Positions 48,042 to 62,650 of a stretch of 64,000 nt of DNA are shown here, piece after piece; the first letter of the stretch is position 1, and each line of letters begins with the position of its first letter. Position numbers and translations under genes: made by a program. The notes below the pieces were generated by a model. That model was not told the DNA's origin and searched no databases. It saw nothing but the letters and a program-made list of their open reading frames with translations. Source of the stretch: Bifidobacterium pseudocatenulatum DSM 20438 = JCM 1200 = LMG 10505. GTDB taxonomy: Bacteria > Actinomycetota > Actinomycetes > Actinomycetales > Bifidobacteriaceae. The stretch covers positions 1,984,001 through 2,048,000 of the forward strand of contig NZ_AP012330.1 of assembly GCF_001025215.1 (NCBI RefSeq). Reading direction: 5' to 3'.

Positions 48042-48215
48042 ATGAGCTGGACATCGGCAAATGGTCGAGAGATCACCGATGAGATGATCGATCGTTGGCG
48101 CAAATCCTACGAACAAGGCGAATTTCCTGAAGACGAACGAACAGTGGGTGGCGTGATTATGGGACGTCCACCGCTCTCGACCGATAAAAGTCCGGCCCAT
48201 GGGACGCCATCATGA
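48042..48215 (+). pseudogene. Truncated antitoxin-like ORF
   Basis: 57 codons, preceded by AAAGGAGG seven bases before the ATG. The product starts MSWTSANGREITDEMIDRW and has YEQGEFPEDERTVGGVI and MGRPPLS. This matches the N-terminal lead of bifidobacterial ribbon-helix-helix (CopG-like) antitoxins. In those, GRPPLS is followed by the DNA-binding domain; here the frame ends after nine further codons. No toxin gene is adjacent. The good RBS means a short peptide could still be made. Confidence 0.6.
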
Positions 48216-48354
48216 AGAGATGACAGAAATGGGCAGAGCCTGACGGATGACCATATTTGTGCGCATCGCAGCAAGATTGACTAGGCTTTAATGTGATTGC
48301 TCCGTTAAACAAACGCTGCAAGCGTTGCATTGCGGACGCAGAAGGGGAGCCATC

Positions 48355-50055
48355 TTGAAGAAGAAACGACTGGCACGCGTGATTATTGCCGCGGTAGTGA
48401 CCGCGGCAATTCTGGTGGCGATCATTGTTGGTTGTGGGCCGAAATGGGGCGACGGTTCAGCAAACGTCAACGGCAGTAATTCCAATAGCAGCAACAGCGC
48501 ATCAGATAATGTCTCCAGCAACGACAACGCCGCGCAATCCAACAACAATTATGCGACCCGCATCACCGTGAAACTCCCCTCCTACTATTTGGAGAACATG
48601 GTTTTCCAACGTGGGAAAACGCTGGTAGTCAAAGGAACGGCCACCACTTCACAACGCGGAAAAGTTGTTGACCCAACGCAACTGATTACAACGATTTCCC
48701 AAGGAAAGAAATCAGCATCAGCACAAGCTAAAATTTCCAAAAATGGCGATTTCACCTGCACCTTACCTAAACAAAAAGCAAGCCTTAAACCATATTCATT
48801 AACGATTTTATACAACGAAACCACTTTGTTGACTCTGAAAAACGTGTATGTTGGCGACGTATTTATTGCTGCCGGACAGTCGAATATGGAATTGAATTAT
48901 TCGCAATATTATGAGGGTTCAGGCAACTCCTACAATTTCGGCGGAGGTCTGATAACGACCGACGATCTGCCGAAGCAGCTTTCCGACAACAACGTACACT
49001 TCGTTGCGAGCGCCAATTCCTCGAAAGGTACGGATTTTCCGTTACGCGACGTGAATGAGCAGGCTGGCACCTGGCTTGAGGCGACCGCCGATAATTCGCA
49101 GCATTTCAGTTATCTGGCGCAGCAGTTTGCCATGCAGCTTCGTGCCGCGCATCCGAACGTGCCGATCGGCATTATTCAAACCGCATGGGGTGGCACGCCG
49201 ATTCGACGTCACGTGCAAGGCGGTGATATTTATGCGAACCATATTGCGCCTTTGGAAGGGTTCCACGTGGCGGGCGTGCTGTGGTATCAGGGATGCAATG
49301 ATTCCACGAACGAGGCGACCGCGCTGGCGTACGAGTCGCAGATGACGCTGCTGATCAACCAATATCGTGAAGTGTTCGATCAGGATGATCTGCCGTTCCT
49401 GTATGTGCAATTGGCACGCTGGCCCGGCTACCAGTACACGCAAAACGTGCGATTCGCGCAGTTGAACACGTTGAGCAATGCCGGATTACGCAATGCTTCC
49501 AACGTTGCAATGACGGTGTCACTGGATACGGACAAGGGCACTTCAACGTTGATACATCCGCTTGGCAAAGATATTCTCGGCGCGCGCATGGCAGCGCAAT
49601 ATCTGGCGATGTCGGAAGGCAAGACCATTCCCAACGGGCCGCTTATCGCGCATGCGAAGCATGCTTCCGATGGCACGATCGTATTGTCGTTCCAGAACGG
49701 CACCGCAACCGGTTTGCAGGCGGAAAAGCCCAATTATTCGAAGACTGCGAGCGCGACCGTGCCCGATTATGATGCGAATCCGGACGCGACTCCTTTGAAT
49801 GGTATTTCCAACGTTGCAACGCCGACTTCCACGCCATTGCAAGGTTTTGAAATTGCCGACGATTCCGGAAAGTGGGTTTCGGCAACGGCAACGATTAAGG
49901 GTGATCAGATTGTGCTGAGTGCCGCCGATGGAAGCTCGAATTGCAACGCGGTAACTCAAGTGCGTTACTGGTGGAGTGGGAATCCGGTTATTTCCAGTCT
50001 GCTGTATAACGATCTCGGATTGCCTGCAAGTCCGTTTATTGCTGTTGTTGAGTAA
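48355..50055 (+). CDS. SASA-family (sialate O-acetylesterase-like) lipoprotein
   Basis: 566 residues from TTG 48355, with GGGGAG six bases upstream; no nearby ATG fits. The N-terminus KKKRLARVIIAAVV...IIVGCG is a lipobox-type signal, so the protein is probably lipid-anchored outside the cell. A Ser/Asn linker follows. The SGNH-type esterase domain has FIAAGQSNMELNYSQYY (nucleophile Ser), IGIIQTAWGGTPI, GVLWYQGCND, and the Asp/His region near LIHPLGKDILG. SASA enzymes remove O-acetyl groups from sialic acid or plant glycans. For a bifidobacterium, deacetylation of host mucin sialic acids or dietary glycans is plausible. No sialidase is adjacent. Confidence 0.88.
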   Translation: MKKKRLARVIIAAVVTAAILVAIIVGCGPKWGDGSANVNGSNSNSSNSASDNVSSNDNAAQSNNNYATRITVKLPSYYLENMVFQRGKTLVVKGTATTSQRGKVVDPTQLITTISQGKKSASAQAKISKNGDFTCTLPKQKASLKPYSLTILYNETTLLTLKNVYVGDVFIAAGQSNMELNYSQYYEGSGNSYNFGGGLITTDDLPKQLSDNNVHFVASANSSKGTDFPLRDVNEQAGTWLEATADNSQHFSYLAQQFAMQLRAAHPNVPIGIIQTAWGGTPIRRHVQGGDIYANHIAPLEGFHVAGVLWYQGCNDSTNEATALAYESQMTLLINQYREVFDQDDLPFLYVQLARWPGYQYTQNVRFAQLNTLSNAGLRNASNVAMTVSLDTDKGTSTLIHPLGKDILGARMAAQYLAMSEGKTIPNGPLIAHAKHASDGTIVLSFQNGTATGLQAEKPNYSKTASATVPDYDANPDATPLNGISNVATPTSTPLQGFEIADDSGKWVSATATIKGDQIVLSAADGSSNCNAVTQVRYWWSGNPVISSLLYNDLGLPASPFIAVVE

Positions 50056-50186
50056 TACGGCAGATTGATAATCGGGCATTATCCGGCTGCGACGACTAAT
50101 CGATAAAGCGGACTGTAATTAGGTTAGAATCAGGCCTGTTTCATCGAACTTAAGTCGAAAGCAATGTCGACGGTCAAAATCGACGA

Positions 50187-50552
50187 TCAATCGACGTAGT
50201 GCGGGGCGCTGGACGCTATGCGGGGCGTTATGGAGCCGCTATTGCCGTTGCCGTCGGTACTACCGTCTGCATCGAAATCTTGCGATTTACGAAGCGAGCC
50301 GGCAGCCAGCGAACGTATGGATCGAACGGAACGGCCAATCTGTGCCTGTTTTTCCTGAGCATCCGACTGTATTGCGGGAATCGTGCCCGTCACAGGGCGA
50401 ATGCGGCCGGTCGCAGTGGGAATGAAGCTTGGCGGCAACACCTGCGTGGTAACGGCACCCGGCGATGACACATGGTAGTGGGCCATCGAAGCCAGGGAAT
50501 CGCGGGTATCGAGTTCACGCTGCATATCTAGCTCATCGTCGAACTCAGCCAT
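50187..50552 (-). CDS. Small hypothetical protein
   Basis: 121 residues from ATG 50552 (MAEFDDELDMQRELDTRD); GGGAGGG lies about eight bases upstream. The frame is open further to 50756 but without an RBS. It has an acidic N-terminus, a Pro-rich middle (LPPSFIPTATGRIRPVTG) and a Ser/Asp/Gly C-terminus; no membrane span or known motif. Soluble, probably partly disordered. Unknown function. Confidence 0.6.
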   Translation of the reverse strand: MAEFDDELDMQRELDTRDSLASMAHYHVSSPGAVTTQVLPPSFIPTATGRIRPVTGTIPAIQSDAQEKQAQIGRSVRSIRSLAAGSLRKSQDFDADGSTDGNGNSGSITPRIASSAPHYVD

Positions 50553-50756
50553 CGCTGCCCTCCCTCTCTTCAAGCAATCTCTGCCGGTAATCTCTCCACT
50601 GGCAACGGTCATCGTTCCGAGCGTAACGCAAGGTAGCATACCGTTACGAACGAAATCAGCGATATGCGCAACTCCCCCACTGTTTCGCAACTTTTCCGTT
50701 GCACGTGCCGCAGCGAGCCACGCCAGCGAGCTATTGAAAACCCGCCGTTTTGGCAT

Positions 50757-50787
50757 AAAAAAAGGCTTTCGGAATCATCCGAAAGCC
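50757..50787 (-). terminator. Terminator of tRNA-Ser
   Basis: Perfect 10-bp arms GGCTTTCGGA (50764-50773) and TCCGAAAGCC (50778-50787) with a four-base loop, then seven T on the minus strand. Confidence 0.92.
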
Positions 50788-50791
50788 CTAC

Positions 50792-50880
50792 TGGCGGAGA
50801 ATACGAGATTCGAACTCGTGAGGCTGTTACACCAACACGCTTTCCAAGCGTGCGCCATAGACCACTAGGCGAATTCTCCA
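50792..50880 (-). tRNA. tRNA-Ser (anticodon GGA)
   Basis: 89 bases with an encoded CCA end. The acceptor begins GGAGAA (after T), the anticodon arm is CACGC-TTGGAAA-GCGTG, there is a long variable arm as in class II tRNAs, and the T-arm contains GAGTTCGAATCTC. Confidence 0.95.
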
Positions 50881-50926
50881 ATTATGCAACGTCTCACAGT
50901 GTCTATCCGCGAAACGCAACTTGATT

Positions 50927-50967
50927 AGGATACAACAGTTTCTTCCAAACCCCAAATCGGCGTGTCG
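50927..50967 (-). promoter_or_regulatory. Promoter of tRNA-Ser with upstream CGACACGCC element
   Basis: On the minus strand, -10 TATCCT (50927-50932) and a weak -35 TTGGGG (50950-50955) are 17 bp apart. CGACACGCC (50959-50967) abuts the -35, as it does at tRNA-Lys. Confidence 0.55.
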
Positions 50968-50978
50968 CAACGTCCCAG

Positions 50979-51280
50979 ATCGCCCACTCACTGGAGGAAT
51001 CAGCCCGCTGCCAAGACTCTCACAGTCCGAATTCCTCCAGTGGCTGGAACAATCAGTACGCCCATAGGCCTTCTACAGTCCGAAAACCTCCACCCACTGG
51101 AGGAAAACACCCGCGCACCGGCCTCCAAACGTCCTGAAACCTCCATCCACTGGAGGAATTGATACGTTGGTATGCTTCCCAGCATCCGGATTCTCCCACC
51201 CACTGGAGGAATCTGCCCGCATATACACCCCCGAATTGTCCAGATTCTTCCAGCGAGTGGAGGGATCCGGACACGAGCTC
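50979..51280. repeat. Array 2: six units with 53-bp period and palindromic core
   Basis: Units start at 50979, 51032, 51085, 51138, 51191 and about 51245, giving exactly 53 bp for four steps and 54 for the last. Each carries a core close to CCTCCACCCACTGGAGGAA, a palindrome with a four- to five-base centre, followed by about 30 variable bases ending GTCCxxA. Core and period match array 1 at 11877; interiors differ. It begins 12 bp beyond the tRNA-Ser promoter element and ends about 20 bp from the truncated end of the MFS pseudogene. Confidence 0.85.
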
Positions 51281-51300
51281 ACGTACCGTGAGCACAGCAG

Positions 51301-52415
51301 CTATCGTTTGGACGCGAAGGCACGCAGGTTGGCGAGCATGGCAGTGAACATCGGACGGACCGGACCGAACTTATCAAGCAGCGATCCCGAAACCGGAGCA
51401 CTAGCCGCTCCCAGCAACGCGCCAGGCAGCAACACCACGCCTGCAGCAAGCACAGACGCGCCGAATCCCAGTTGCGAAGCGTTCGGAATCATATAGCCGT
51501 AACCGATCGTCACAAACTGCAGCAGCACATACGCAAGCAAATGCCAACGGAATTTCACGCTCCGCAACACGGTCAGACGAACCAGCGAGAACGCACGATG
51601 CGACACCCAAGCGAACACTAGCAAAGCGGCCATGGCAATCAGCAGCAGAACCACTGCAATCACACATTGCGTAGTCGCGGAAGTATCCCCATTACTCACT
51701 GCGGTAACGGCGGATCCGCCACGGTCGAGCGCAAACACGAAACAGACGAATCCGACTGCTAGGCAAAGCACATGCAGCGGATTGATATACGCCTCTTCGG
51801 TAGGAGTGACCTGATGAATCGTTTTAAGGCCGCACACCAGCGAAACAAACAGGAACGGCAGCAGAATCACGAAAATCCAACACCACGGCATGAACGTGCC
51901 GACAAGACCGCCCACAGTCGGTCCGAGTGCCGGCGCCACGGCCACCACCATGCCTCCAACGCCCATCAGCATGCCGATTTTGCTTTTCGGAGACTGTTCA
52001 AGAATGATATTGAACATCAACGGAAGCGCGATTCCCGTGCCCGCTCCCTGTAGTATTCGCGCGGTCATCAGCATAGGAAAGTTCAACGTGCAAGCTGCCA
52101 TCAGGCAGCCGGTGATGCAGAGCACGATTGCGGTAAGGAAGATGGTACGCAACTTCAGTTTGCGCTTGAAATAGCTTGAGAGCGGCGTGACAAGCGCTAC
52201 CGTAAGCAGATAGCCGGTCTCAGCCATTGAACAGTGGACGTGTCGACGTGGAATTCCGCCATTAATCCAGGGAAAAGCACGTTGGTGAGGGTTTCCGTAA
52301 GGATGCCAATGAAGGCCATGATTCCAGTTGACAGAATGGCAAGAATAAGATTGATGGAGATGTTCTCGTCATCTTGCGTTGCCGTGTTATTGTTTCGCGC
52401 AATGGACTGTGACAT
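51301..52415 (-). pseudogene. MFS (DHA2-type) transporter, frameshifted and truncated
   Basis: The N-terminal part starts MSQSIARNNNTATQDDEN at 52415 and reads to STVQWL near 52225. There one base appears lost (CTGAGACC where CTGGAGACC is expected, giving the usual QWLETGYLLT). The second frame continues TGYLLTVALVTPLSSYFKRK through about ten more spans to DKFGPVRPMFTAML, then stops at 51301 after LANLRAFASKR. DHA2 proteins normally extend for one or two more membrane spans. The 3' truncation lies about 20 bp from array 2. The original would have been a drug/proton antiporter. Confidence 0.8.
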
Positions 52416-52521
52416 GGATTTGCGGCCGTTCCCGGCCTTCCCTTTCTTGGCCCGGCTTTACTGAGCCACCATTCCGTTATGCCGGGCAGTTTGCCGGAAT
52501 GGCGATTATTTGCCCAGAAAT

Positions 52522-52563
52522 ACAAAAAGATCCTTGGGAGCGGAGCGCTCTACCAAGGATCTT
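52522..52563 (-). terminator. rRNA operon terminator
   Basis: Arms AAGATCCTTGG (52527-52537) and CCAAGGATCTT (52553-52563), with an inner GAGCG/CGCTC pairing, then a run of five T on the minus strand. Confidence 0.88.
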
Positions 52564-52580
52564 CATATTATTAAGTTGAA

Positions 52581-52698
52581 TGCGGCGGCGTGCTACTCTC
52601 CCACACCCTCTCGAGTGCAGTACCATCGCCGCGACCAGGCCTTAGCTTCCGGGTTCGGAAAGGGACCGGGCGTCTCACCTGGGCCATGACCACCGCAA
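52581..52698 (-). rRNA. rrf: 5S ribosomal RNA
   Basis: The minus strand reads TTGCGGTGGTCATGGCC at the 5' side and ends GTAGCACGCCGCCGCA. The central CCGAACCCGGAAGCTAAG is the conserved 5S core. Ends are placed to within a few bases. It is the last gene of the rRNA operon. Confidence 0.93.
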
Positions 52699-52924
52699 AA
52701 CCAATACAACGGCCAACCCCGACGGGCCGGCCGGCAGAACCGGAACCACGCCACGATTCCGATCGTGGCGGTCCGGGAACCGGACAACGGACGCGAGCAA
52801 CCAAACGCTTCACCGGTATCGTTTCCGTGACCACAAGAAACAATGCTCCTTGCCATCCAACGAAAGAAACCACCACAGGACGAGACCCGACCCAACAAGC
52901 GGGTCGGAAAAAGTGTGCCGCGTT

Positions 52925-57976
<5,052 letters not shown>

Positions 57977-58640
57977 AACTTTGCAGAAAGCCAACATGTG
58001 ACTCTCAAAAACAAGAAAATTGACGATCGCCTTATAAGGAAAGGCGCATCGCACGAAAACCTCACCGTCCTTCAAGGCCTCCCGGCCACTCGCGAACGAG
58101 CGGACGATGAACTGGCAATCATTGACTATAAAGAAGTAGTACAAATACGCTCTTGAGTTCTCAAACCACCACCGCTCACCCGCCTCGAGGCACCCCAACC
58201 GGGGAACCACTCGCCGAGCGGCAGCAAGAGATAAACCTACAGCACAATCCCATTCCACGCAAATCGGGCATGACGAAACAAGACGCGGACCCTTGCAAAC
58301 ACTGGAAAGCATCGGCGTGTCGAAAACACGGGAAAAACGGACTGCGGACGCCATCGCGTGGCGAAAGACCGTCGGAAAAACCCTGAAACACCTCACCGCA
58401 AACCAACATCCGGGCGTGTCGCAACCACACTATCCGTTTACGGCCCATCCCCCAAGCCAACCCATCCGAGAAAACCTCCCAGCTGAAAGCTGAAATAGGA
58501 GAAACAGAAGAAAGCAGATAAACGAAACCGCACCGCCGATCGTTGTCCTGAACACATTCAGATCCCAACTGATCGAAAGTGCGGTTTTGCATATGCGCGT
58601 GCAAGCGACGGCAGAACAAGGCAGCGCAGCCAAAAATCGA
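57977..58640. other. rRNA leader and promoter region
   Basis: 664 bp with no gene. On the minus strand CGACACGCC occurs at 58413-58421 and 58314-58322, 99 bp apart, suggesting two promoters. TTTGAGAACTCAAGAG (about 58148-58163) looks like a boxA-type antitermination/processing site and shares 17 bases with the spacer. Exact -10/-35 hexamers are not clear. Confidence 0.55.
58525..58587 (-). terminator. Terminator-like hairpin after the large membrane protein gene
   Basis: AAACCGCAC (58525-58533) pairs with GTGCGGTTT (58579-58587) around a long, partly self-paired loop. A short T-rich tail follows on the minus strand. Confidence 0.5.
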
Positions 58641-61109
58641 TTAATCGGTGCAACCGAAACGGTAGAGGGCCCAACCCTGGCCGTATTGCGAATAATCGGC
58701 AACCTTCACCAACGTGCCGCCATCCACATACGTATCAATCAATTCCTCATTGTGGAAGGAATCGTACTGGGCGCGATACGGGAATGACTGCAGACTCTGC
58801 GCCTGGTCGCCCATCGTAAGGAAGTATTCCGGAGCGTCGGTCAGCGGACATACCGTGCCGAGCACCTGCTGCGCATCGCCGGAAGCAAACGCGGTCTCCA
58901 CTTTGCCGAACGGAGCGGATGGCACATCGGTGCGCGCATTGATGATCGGATACAACATGTTCGCGTTGAACAGCGTCTCCGCATACATCGAACCGTTCAA
59001 CGGATCGGAAATGATGGTGGCCTGGGTGCCCGTACGTTTCGTGACCTTGCGCAGCACAGCGATCTTTTGCTCGGTGAGCTGCTCGTTGGGGTCGCTTTGG
59101 TTCAGACTGGAATGCGCGATGATCGTGTCGCGAGCCGCGGAACGCGATGGGCATACGATCTGCGCGGAAACCGCAAGTATCGCAATCACAAGGAATACGG
59201 CGATTAGGACGATCCAATTGGAAGCGAAAGAAGCGTTCTTCACGGAAGAAACAGCAGACGCAGAAGAAAGGGAAGGAACGGAAGAAGCACTATTCTTCGT
59301 GGAAAAGGACGATGCAGAAGGAGCGAAAGAAGCGGATGCGGCGCACGCGGAAACGCATTCGGCAAGAGCGTTGATTCCAATGACAAGCAGCGGCAGCGTG
59401 ACCAGCGGAAGCATGGTCATAATACGGTTTTCATCGCGATACCACGGAGCGCTGATGATATTCGGCAACGCGCCGACCAGCGTGACCGTGCACACATACA
59501 CCAGCGTGACCAGCAGGAATGCGGCCGTCAACGCAATCACGTCACGCAGGCGATCGTTGCGACGAAGTCGAGATGATTCGGACGACGCGGACGCGGCATC
59601 AGTGGCGTTGGAGTGCGACGCAGGTGGCGGACAGGAAACGGAAACCGGGGAATCAGCGGCGGAAACCGCAATATCAGAAGTCGAAGCATCAACATCGACA
59701 TCAGCAGAAGCCACGGGAACCACAGTGGAAGCAGCCGACGAAAACGAATCCGAAGCACGCGCAGCCGCGCGGCGGGAAGCGCAAACGAAAGCGGCCGCAG
59801 TTCCCGCAATCAGCAACAGTGCGAACAGAATCGCAGGAAAACCGTCAAGCCCATCCGTGAGACAGAACGAAATCGACTCCCACAAATTCTTGGACGGCTG
59901 ATGGCTATGGAACCAGGAATCGGGATTCGCCCAACGGTCCGATTTGAACGACGTCAGCATCAACGCCACAAACGCCACCGCACCGACGCACATGGCAATG
60001 AACGCGCCAAGAATCAGCTTCCACGGCAAGCGCAGCACAATGAACGGCACCAGAATCAGAGCATACGTGAATGCGATACGCGGGTGCGCAACGAGGCAAA
60101 CCACGCCTGCGACAGCAGCGATCGCAAGCCATTTTGCTATATGCTCGCGCGCGGCGATCGCATCGAACAAGCGCAATGTGGCGGCGATGAGGAACGGCAG
60201 CAGCGACGTGGCGAAACCGAATGCGATCAGCGGACCGGCATTCAGCAGTCCGTACGGGTGGCACACCGAGCTGACGGCAAGCACGGGCACGAACAGTCCA
60301 ATCAGATTCTGCAGAACGAAAGTAGCGTCGAAAGTGACGTTATATTGCCGATTCACAGCTGACGATACCTGCTGATTTGAAACATTCGACGATTCAGATA
60401 CGGACGACGATTCAGGCGTAGACGATGCTTGAGAAATACGTGAAATTGGATTGGAAATTGGATTACCGCGATTCCAACGTTGCAGGAAATACCTGCATAA
60501 TACCAGCATTCCGGCAGGGAAAATCACGCCCGAAGCAATGATCCACGTGATATTGAATGCCGCGTAGATCGAACATTGCACGCCGAACAGCGCCGCGATC
60601 TTAATCACAAGGTAAGCACAGACGTGAAACAACGGCGGATAAAACGAATCATGCGGCCACAAATGCAGAGCCGCCCCCAATCCCTCGTCAAGCAGACGGT
60701 GAATGAAATAGTAATGCGCGGGGGCATCGCTGCTGACGATCGGCGTATTCCACACCGTGGAGGGGAACCACGCAATCACCAGGCATAGTGCGGACGCGAC
60801 GCCGATAATCGACGTAAGCCACGGCAATAACGCGTGACGCGATGCAGGACGCAGCATCGCGTGGCACCGCTGCAGGCCATGTTTCTGCCCGGACGGACCG
60901 CCCTTGGCTGAATCATTCCTGGCTGGACCATTCGTAGCCGAACCATCCTTGGCCGAGCCATTCTGCCGAGCCTGAGTCTGCACATAAGCCTGCACATGAG
61001 TTCGCGCACGAGCCTGAGCCGAGCCACAATCGCCCGACACGGAACCGGTATTCGTAATCTGTTCGGAAGTCATCGATTCCATCGTAGCGAGTGCCGCAAC
61101 CATGCTCAA
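58641..61109 (-). CDS. Large polytopic membrane protein (DUF6541-like)
   Basis: 822 residues; the start could also be M13 (61073). A low-complexity head has repeated SAKDGSATNG-like units, then about 12-14 membrane spans. The first outer loop holds SSDAPAHYYFIHRLLDEG and WPHDSFYPPLFH, a layout of GT-C type glycosyltransferases with an Asp in the first loop. A Ser/Ala/Val-rich low-complexity loop sits near residues 440-510. The C-terminal 200 residues are extracellular (TGTQATIISDPLNGSMYAE). DUF6541 proteins are common in bifidobacteria. Glycan transfer on the outer face is possible but unproven. Confidence 0.8.
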   Translation of the reverse strand: MSMVAALATMESMTSEQITNTGSVSGDCGSAQARARTHVQAYVQTQARQNGSAKDGSATNGPARNDSAKGGPSGQKHGLQRCHAMLRPASRHALLPWLTSIIGVASALCLVIAWFPSTVWNTPIVSSDAPAHYYFIHRLLDEGLGAALHLWPHDSFYPPLFHVCAYLVIKIAALFGVQCSIYAAFNITWIIASGVIFPAGMLVLCRYFLQRWNRGNPISNPISRISQASSTPESSSVSESSNVSNQQVSSAVNRQYNVTFDATFVLQNLIGLFVPVLAVSSVCHPYGLLNAGPLIAFGFATSLLPFLIAATLRLFDAIAAREHIAKWLAIAAVAGVVCLVAHPRIAFTYALILVPFIVLRLPWKLILGAFIAMCVGAVAFVALMLTSFKSDRWANPDSWFHSHQPSKNLWESISFCLTDGLDGFPAILFALLLIAGTAAAFVCASRRAAARASDSFSSAASTVVPVASADVDVDASTSDIAVSAADSPVSVSCPPPASHSNATDAASASSESSRLRRNDRLRDVIALTAAFLLVTLVYVCTVTLVGALPNIISAPWYRDENRIMTMLPLVTLPLLVIGINALAECVSACAASASFAPSASSFSTKNSASSVPSLSSASAVSSVKNASFASNWIVLIAVFLVIAILAVSAQIVCPSRSAARDTIIAHSSLNQSDPNEQLTEQKIAVLRKVTKRTGTQATIISDPLNGSMYAETLFNANMLYPIINARTDVPSAPFGKVETAFASGDAQQVLGTVCPLTDAPEYFLTMGDQAQSLQSFPYRAQYDSFHNEELIDTYVDGGTLVKVADYSQYGQGWALYRFGCTD

Positions 61110-61324
61110 CGCTTATTCTCTGGAATCACTTTTCAGGAATCATTCAGACTTCATGCAGGGGTATAACAGTGTTGCGCAAGAAAACAATCACGTTGGAAGC
61201 CCAAGATGATTGCACGGGACGCATCATGCGCTACGGGCCTGCCTTGCTGCGGAGCGCGCGTCCCGGCCAACGCTGACGTCGGCATGCGCCGGCGCGCTAT
61301 AACAGAGAACTGGAGAAGTACCGC

Positions 61325-62650
61325 ATGTTCGTTCTCAAGAACGCATGGGCGGCGCTTGGTCGCGTCAAATGGCGCACCGCGCTGATCGCCCTACTCGCAC
61401 TACTGGTGTCTTTCTCGGCTGCCGTGGACTTGGCAGTGATTCGAGCCGACGACACCGCCAATAATGAAACATACCAGTCGCAAAAAGCCACGGCGGTGAT
61501 TCGTCCGAACGCGCAAACACAAGCCAAGCGCGACGGTGCCGATTCCAGCTATACCGACAAGTATTTGACGTGGGAAAAGTACAGCACGTATGCAACGGCC
61601 GCACAGAGCAACAACGTGACCTTCAATTACACGTTGGCAACATCGGTGCCGGTGCGCGAAAGCAAGTCGTTGCAGGCGATCGCCGCGAAAAACGACACCA
61701 GCGAAGACAAGACCGGCGGCAACCTGACTCTGCAGGCGTTCTACACGTTGGACGCCGCGAAAATCAACGACTACGGCTACTACAAGGTAGTCAAAGGCAA
61801 GCATCTGAGCTATAAGACGCAGAGCGACGGCGTACTCATTTCGCAGGCGCTGGCCGATAAGAACAATCTCAAGGTCGGCGACAAAGTGACGGTCGGCAAT
61901 CCGTCGAAGGCTTCCGACACATACACGTTCACCGTGCGCGGCATTTACGAATACGACAGCGACGTGCCGGAAGGCAACGGATCCGACGCGAAATACGCAA
62001 AGGACAATCGTGAGAACGTGATCTACACGACGTATATCAACTTCGCCAAGAACGGGCTTGACACGACGGAGGCCACGGGATGGGCCATTCCGAATCTGAA
62101 TATCATCTTCTCGCTGGCGAATCCTTCCACCTACAACACGTTCGTGCGCTTGGTGAAGAAGGCCAAGTTGGACACGAAGACGTACGAGATCACCTCGCCG
62201 TCGCTTACCGCTTACAAGAAGTCGATCGAGCCGCTTGATTCCGCCGCTTCGGCAGCGCGCATCATGCTGATTGCCGTGACGATTGTCGGTGGCATCGCTT
62301 TGCTGGCATTGATTGCATGTGCTGCGATTGGCGGCCGCCGCGATGAGATCGGCATGGCGATGATCACAGGTGTGACCAAGGGCCGTTTGGGATGGCAGTT
62401 CATGCTGGAAACGTTCATGATGACGGTTCCGGGTTGGATTGTCGGTTTGGTTGCGGGCGCGCTGTTGGCGAAGCCGATCGGCACCGCATGGGCCGGCGGG
62501 CAGGCTGTGTCGATGACGTCCGCTTCGGTGTGGAACGTGATCTGGTACGGCTTGGGCGCATGCCTGGTGCTTGGCATCGTGGCATTCGCGCGCGTGGCCT
62601 GCTTCAACCTGAACCAACTGTTTGAGGAACGCTCGGAGGTGAAGGCATGA
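61325..62650 (+). CDS. ABC transporter permease (MacB/FtsX-like)
   Basis: 441 residues. The first membrane helix is WRTALIALLALLVSFSAAVDLAVI. A large extracellular MacB-type domain (about 40-310) contains DGVLISQALADKNNLKVGDKV. Three C-terminal helices follow, with GGRRDEIGMAMITGVTKGRLGWQF as the coupling helix of FtsX permeases. It overlaps the downstream ATP-binding gene by four bases (ATGA). The pair probably forms a type VII ABC mechanotransmitter or exporter acting on the envelope. Confidence 0.88.
   Translation: MFVLKNAWAALGRVKWRTALIALLALLVSFSAAVDLAVIRADDTANNETYQSQKATAVIRPNAQTQAKRDGADSSYTDKYLTWEKYSTYATAAQSNNVTFNYTLATSVPVRESKSLQAIAAKNDTSEDKTGGNLTLQAFYTLDAAKINDYGYYKVVKGKHLSYKTQSDGVLISQALADKNNLKVGDKVTVGNPSKASDTYTFTVRGIYEYDSDVPEGNGSDAKYAKDNRENVIYTTYINFAKNGLDTTEATGWAIPNLNIIFSLANPSTYNTFVRLVKKAKLDTKTYEITSPSLTAYKKSIEPLDSAASAARIMLIAVTIVGGIALLALIACAAIGGRRDEIGMAMITGVTKGRLGWQFMLETFMMTVPGWIVGLVAGALLAKPIGTAWAGGQAVSMTSASVWNVIWYGLGACLVLGIVAFARVACFNLNQLFEERSEVKA

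Noticed and set aside
50187..50756. 189-residue form of the small hypothetical protein
   Set aside because: The upstream part reaches close to the tRNA-Ser terminator and has no RBS; the start at 50552 has a good one.
52190..52235. Programmed frameshift in the MFS gene
   Set aside because: No slippery heptamer or downstream structure is seen, and the gene is also truncated at its 3' end.
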